NCBI GenBank assembly: GCA_902767065.1
Contig: CACXFW010000081.1
Coordinates: 1-8,498 of the forward strand
Length of the DNA stretch: 8,498 nt
Source: an uncultured Lachnospiraceae bacterium
Lineage (GTDB): Bacteria; Bacillota; Clostridia; Lachnospirales; Lachnospiraceae
Direction: 5' to 3'
The notes under the pieces were generated by a model. It saw only the letters and a list, made by a program, of their open reading frames with translations. It searched no databases and was not told the origin of the DNA. The position numbers and the translations under genes are program-made. Positions within the stretch are counted from its first letter, which is position 1; each line of letters opens with the position of its first letter. Below are positions 5,536 through 8,498 of this stretch, one piece after another.

Positions 5536-7455
5536 ATGGCGAAAGCCAGGACAATCGAACAGATCCTCGCGGAAAACGGACTCGCATTTGCCCCGAACAT
5601 GGAACAGCACTACATGACGGAGCTGGAGGGTATCTGGAACGAGGCGTGCGCGGAGAACGGGGGAGAAATCACGGATGCCAGGATCGATGAGTACCTGGAT
5701 GTTTTGAAGAAAATGGGGCTTGCGATCCCGGTGCACCGCGAGACGATGGACCGGGAGCATTCGAAACGAAGATCGGCGCGTCCGGATCCGGAGATGGTCC
5801 GGATGCGGAAGCTGATCTCGGAGGAGAAGGCCAGCGAGCGGTCCCGGAAGGCGCTGCGCAAAGCTGCGAAGAAGGCGAAGGATGCGGCTAAGACGCCGGA
5901 TCTGTCCCGGAAGGCCCGCGGGAAGCTGACCGGCCCCGGCATCGCAGGGTGCGGACCGGACCTTTCCTGGGAGGAAATGGATAAGGCGGACCTTGCTGAA
6001 ACCGGGCCGGATCCGGATGAGGTTTACAGGATCTTCCCGGCGCAGAGCAAGACAGACCTGGGGCATAAGGTCTTTCTGATTCTGGATGTCCCGAAGGGGA
6101 GAAATGTGCCGCACAGGATTGCCGGAGGATTTATGAATCCGGACAGGCGGCTTGCGTTCGAATACTATGACGGCGGAGCGCATTATCATATGTCAAGCCT
6201 TGACATGAGCGGGGCGGATATCCGGTTCCGCAGGCTCTTCTCCTGGCTTGGGACACATCATATCTCCGTGCGCCTGAGCGGAACCCGGGATCAGAACTCC
6301 TATTATGTCTACCGGATCAAGGCGGTGGATCCTCCTATGGACGGGGGGAGCCTTACGCCGTTTGAAGACCAGTTCCTGCAGTACATGATCGAGCGGATCC
6401 GGACGTCCATCCTGCAGGCGAGCGAGGAGGAGATTCCGGAGCAGCTGAGCATGACGACCCTGCCCGAGATTATTAACTTCATGGACTGCTGCGGGGATAC
6501 CCTGCCCGCGAACATCCGCCAGTGGGCCAGGAAAAATATCATAACCGCCGGGCAGGAGGGCGGAAACGCGGATGAGAAGCGGCACGCGCAAAGAGCGCTT
6601 TCCATGATGCTCCAGGTCCGGTGGAGGAGCTCTTATTTTGATCCGATTGATCCGGTGGAGGCAAGAAGGATCCTTGACGAAGAGCTTTATGGACTGGAGA
6701 AGGTCAAACAGCGCGTCATCGAGACGATTATCCAGATCAACCGGACCCATACGCTGCCGAGCTACGGGCTGCTTCTTGCCGGCCCGGCAGGGACAGGGAA
6801 GAGCCAGATCGCCTATGCGGTGGCGAGGATTCTGAAGATTCCCTCCGCCATTTTTGACATGAGTACGGTCCGGGATCCGGAAGCGCTGACGGGGACCCCG
6901 CGAATCTACACGAATGCCAGGCCGGGCAGGATTATGGAAGCGTTTTCCCTGACGGGAAGCTCCAATATCGTATTTGTGATCAATGAGCTGGATAAGGCCG
7001 ATCACGAAGGACAGAACGGCAATCCGGCCGACACGCTGCTGACCTTGCTGGACAACCTGGGATTTACGGACAATTATATGGAATGCCAGATCCCGACGCA
7101 GGGCGTGTATCCGATTGCAACCGCAAATGACAAGGACCGGATCTCGGATCCGCTGATCACGCGTTTTGCCGTGATCGACATCCCGGATTATACCCCGGAG
7201 GAGAAGAGAATCATTTTCCGCGACTACTCCCTCCCAAAGGTTCTCAGACGTATGGGAATGAGCCAGAAGGAATGCACAATCCTGCCGGACGCGGTGGACG
7301 CGATCATCGACCTGTACCGGGAGAGGCCGGGCTGCCGTGACCTTGAGCAGGCTGCGGAGCATCTTGCGGGACATGCGCTGTATGAGATAGAGACGGGCGA
7401 CACGAAGAAGGTGGAATTCGACGCTGCGAAGGCGCGCTCGCTTCTAAAGGACTGA
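5536..7455 (+). CDS. Lon-like AAA+ ATPase without protease domain
   Basis: A 639-residue predicted cytoplasmic ATPase of unknown role. Residues about 372-610 resemble the AAA+ module of Lon protease: ILDEELYGLEKVKQRVIE before the P-loop, Walker A GPAGTGKS (416-423), a Lon-like RDPEALTGTPRIYTNARPGRIMEA stretch (split here only by naming; 446-469), sensor-1 N531 (ATAND), arginine finger R543 (ITRF) and sensor-2 R601 (CRDLEQ). Walker B reads VFVINELDK: the usual Asp is Asn (N483), while the catalytic Glu (E484) is kept. The protein stops after the AAA+ lid, so there is no Ser-Lys peptidase domain. The N-terminal half does not look like the Lon substrate domain: 1-75 is mixed helical, 76-130 is rich in Lys, Arg and Ala (likely a basic helix), and 160-265 looks beta-rich with no family I know. 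A protein-remodelling ATPase is a reasonable inference; the substrate is unknown. The 3' end overlaps the convergent AraC-type gene by 12 bases. Confidence 0.85.
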   Translation: MAKARTIEQILAENGLAFAPNMEQHYMTELEGIWNEACAENGGEITDARIDEYLDVLKKMGLAIPVHRETMDREHSKRRSARPDPEMVRMRKLISEEKASERSRKALRKAAKKAKDAAKTPDLSRKARGKLTGPGIAGCGPDLSWEEMDKADLAETGPDPDEVYRIFPAQSKTDLGHKVFLILDVPKGRNVPHRIAGGFMNPDRRLAFEYYDGGAHYHMSSLDMSGADIRFRRLFSWLGTHHISVRLSGTRDQNSYYVYRIKAVDPPMDGGSLTPFEDQFLQYMIERIRTSILQASEEEIPEQLSMTTLPEIINFMDCCGDTLPANIRQWARKNIITAGQEGGNADEKRHAQRALSMMLQVRWRSSYFDPIDPVEARRILDEELYGLEKVKQRVIETIIQINRTHTLPSYGLLLAGPAGTGKSQIAYAVARILKIPSAIFDMSTVRDPEALTGTPRIYTNARPGRIMEAFSLTGSSNIVFVINELDKADHEGQNGNPADTLLTLLDNLGFTDNYMECQIPTQGVYPIATANDKDRISDPLITRFAVIDIPDYTPEEKRIIFRDYSLPKVLRRMGMSQKECTILPDAVDAIIDLYRERPGCRDLEQAAEHLAGHALYEIETGDTKKVEFDAAKARSLLKD

Positions 7456-8325
7456 ATTGTTCTCGCGGACCTGCGGCCAGTACATCCTGCGAAACTCAGA
7501 GGGGGTACAGCCCTTCATGATCTTGAACATCCGGATGAAGGCCGACATGCTGGTGAACCCGCTGGACATCGCGACATCCGTCACAGACAATGTCATATCA
7601 GACAGGGATCGCTCCGCGCGGGTGATCCTTTTCTGGTTGAGGTACTTGTAGAAGGTCGTACCCGTGAACTGCTTGAACAGCCGGGTAAAATGATACTTGG
7701 AGAAGCCGGAATAGGAGGCAGCGTCATCCAGGGTCAGATTCTCGGTGCAGTGCTCGTCGATATAACTGCAGACTGACATGAACTTCTCGACATATTTTTT
7801 CTGCCGCACATCATCCTCCGCAAAACGCGGCGCTTCACTGGCGCGGCTCCTTGCGATCAGAACAAAGATCTCTATCAGCATCGAATAGATCGAAGCTTCA
7901 AAAAAAGATTCTCCCCTCTGATACTCCTGTTCAATCCGCACAACCAGCTCATAGATCCGGTCATACACCTCGGGAAGCTCAGCCTTCCGGATAATCAGGC
8001 CCGGCTGGATCATCGTCAGGATGGAATCGATCTCTCTCAGGTTCAGAACGGACGTGACCTCGGCCTGGATGATATAACGCTCTCCTTCGCAGGCATAATA
8101 GTGGTGAAGGACCCCCGGGCACAGAAGCAGGATCTCTCCCTCGTTGAGCGTTGCCGCGGTATCTGCATATTCGATCCGGTATACGCTGCGTACGGGCATG
8201 ACAATCTCGATCGGAGCGTGCCAGTGCATCGGGTATTCTTCATATTGAACGTTGTCATAGATGCGCAGGTTGGTGTTCTGCCGGTAATTGACGGTCTCGT
8301 GAGTGCCTTCCAGATGTTCGATCAT
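7444..8325 (-). CDS. AraC-family transcriptional regulator with cupin sensor domain
   Basis: A 293-residue regulator (start at 8325), the usual length for AraC/XylS proteins with an N-terminal cupin. The cupin has the HWHAPIEIVMPV core (H34, H36, E40) that often binds a sugar or other small ligand. A helical linker follows (about 115-165). The C-terminal DNA-binding region (about 182-285) has both helix-turn-helix units: LTLDDAASYSGFSKYHFTRLF and then VTDVAMSSGFTSMSAFIRMFK, followed by the GCTPSEFRR signature. The frame is open 40 codons further, to an ATG at 8445, but that extension translates the repeat DNA (MGVLNSYE...), so the ATG at 8325 with its own ribosome binding site is preferred. 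Sugar-gene control, perhaps of the GH3 gene, is inference from family habits only; the two genes are not adjacent. Confidence 0.93.
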   Translation of the reverse strand: MIEHLEGTHETVNYRQNTNLRIYDNVQYEEYPMHWHAPIEIVMPVRSVYRIEYADTAATLNEGEILLLCPGVLHHYYACEGERYIIQAEVTSVLNLREIDSILTMIQPGLIIRKAELPEVYDRIYELVVRIEQEYQRGESFFEASIYSMLIEIFVLIARSRASEAPRFAEDDVRQKKYVEKFMSVCSYIDEHCTENLTLDDAASYSGFSKYHFTRLFKQFTGTTFYKYLNQKRITRAERSLSDMTLSVTDVAMSSGFTSMSAFIRMFKIMKGCTPSEFRRMYWPQVRENNSVL

Positions 8326-8334
8326 AACCTTTGG

Positions 8335-8340
8335 CCCTTT
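8335..8340 (-). promoter_or_regulatory. Ribosome binding site deciding the AraC-type start
   Basis: On the minus strand AAAGGG lies 9 bases before the ATG at 8325. This favours the shorter 293-residue protein over the 333-residue frame that starts inside the repeat at 8445. Confidence 0.6.
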
Positions 8341-8373
8341 GCCTTTCCAGTGAAATCTGACCGCCTGCAATGA

Positions 8374-8417
8374 GGAACGCGAAGCGTTCCGGGTAAGTGG
8401 GGTGCTGAATAGTGACA
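8374..8417 (+). repeat. Structured intergenic repeat, copy B
   Basis: A diverged copy of the repeat at 14-57 (34 of 44 positions by hand). Its hairpin arms GGAACGC (8374-8380) and GCGTTCC (8384-8390) enclose the same GAA loop. Relative to copy A, two base pairs have changed from A-T to G-C with both partners changing together. The box GTGCTGAATAGT (8402-8413) is unchanged. It sits upstream of the AraC-type gene, in opposite orientation to it. Confidence 0.8.
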
Positions 8418-8442
8418 CATTTTCGTAACTATTCAGCACCCC
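8399..8442. repeat. Long inverted repeat where copies B and C converge
   Basis: GGGGTGCTGAATAGT (8399-8413) and ACTATTCAGCACCCC (8428-8442) are perfect 15-base arms around a 14-base loop. The structure arises because copies B and C meet head to head. It would form a stable hairpin in RNA from either strand or a cruciform in DNA. It contains TTTT in the loop but no T-run after the stem, so it is not a clear intrinsic terminator. Confidence 0.8.
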
Positions 8443-8480
8443 CATTGCTCAGAACACTTCGTGTTCTTCGCTGTGGGCGG
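8422..8480 (-). repeat. Structured intergenic repeat, copy C
   Basis: The exact reverse complement of 1-59. Read on the minus strand it has the AGAACAC-GAA-GTGTTCT hairpin (8451-8467) and then the GTGCTGAATAGT box (8428-8439). With copy A it forms inverted repeats bracketing about 8.36 kb. Perfect identity over 59 bases suggests recent spread, gene conversion or strong constraint. Confidence 0.85.
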
Positions 8481-8485
8481 ACAGA

Positions 8486-8498
8486 GCGGTTTCACCGC
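8486..8498 (-). repeat. Third GAA-loop hairpin at the window edge
   Basis: On the minus strand GCGGT-GAA-ACCGC forms a 5-bp hairpin with the same GAA loop as the hairpins in copies A, B and C. It lies 5' of copy C, so the full repeat unit may hold two GAA hairpins. The window ends here, so the stem may be longer. Confidence 0.5.

Noticed and set aside
5463..5690. Short frame of 75 codons overlapping the start of the AAA+ gene
   Set aside because: No ribosome binding site lies before it, and it overlaps the well-supported AAA+ start in a different frame.
6193..7374. Open frame of 393 codons on the minus strand inside the AAA+ gene
   Set aside because: Antisense to the Lon-like ATPase core, no recognisable motifs and no ribosome binding site seen. 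It is a composition shadow.
1..8498. Insertion sequence or phage-encoded origin of the block
   Set aside because: No transposase, integrase, target-site duplication or phage gene is visible. The inverted repeats alone do not make it a mobile element.
8374..8498. CRISPR array
   Set aside because: Repeats are inverted, unequal and not separated by regular unique spacers, and no cas gene is present.

Overview
The window looks like a chromosomal segment of a moderately GC-rich Firmicute of class Clostridia, probably Lachnospiraceae or a close gut or rumen relative. The reasons are strong AGGAGG-type ribosome binding sites, a short RelQ-type alarmone synthetase, a clostridial-style OmpR/HisKA pair, and a glycoside hydrolase family 3 (GH3) enzyme with the permuted domain order known from Butyrivibrio and Ruminococcus. 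This placement is from remembered family resemblance, not from a search. I see no rRNA, tRNA, CRISPR array, phage gene or recognisable transposase.

Layout from left to right. Positions 1-59 are a repeat whose exact reverse complement lies at 8422-8480. Positions 160-2740 hold a tight three-gene operon: a small (p)ppGpp synthetase, an OmpR-family response regulator and a sensor histidine kinase, each junction being a 4-base ATGA overlap. A 236-base leader (2741-2976) holds a stem-loop, a good sigma-A-type promoter and an imperfect direct duplication. It precedes a cytoplasmic GH3 glycosidase (2977-5412) whose sandwich domain comes before its TIM barrel. After a 123-base gap lies a 639-residue AAA+ protein (5536-7455) with a Lon-like ATPase module, no Lon protease domain and an unrecognised N-terminal half. 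Its stop overlaps by 12 bases the stop of a convergent AraC-family regulator on the minus strand (start best placed at 8325). The right end (8374-8498) is packed with hairpins and two convergent copies of the repeat.

How the genes may work together is mostly inference. The first three genes almost certainly share one transcript and could join an envelope signal to alarmone synthesis. The GH3 enzyme would split imported glycosides in the cytoplasm, and the cupin/AraC regulator is the sort of protein that often controls sugar genes, but nothing here proves that link. The most unusual material is (1) a structured repeat family with GAA-loop hairpins showing compensatory base changes and bracketing the whole gene block, and (2) the Lon-like AAA+ protein with an Asn in place of the Walker B Asp and a novel N-terminal region.
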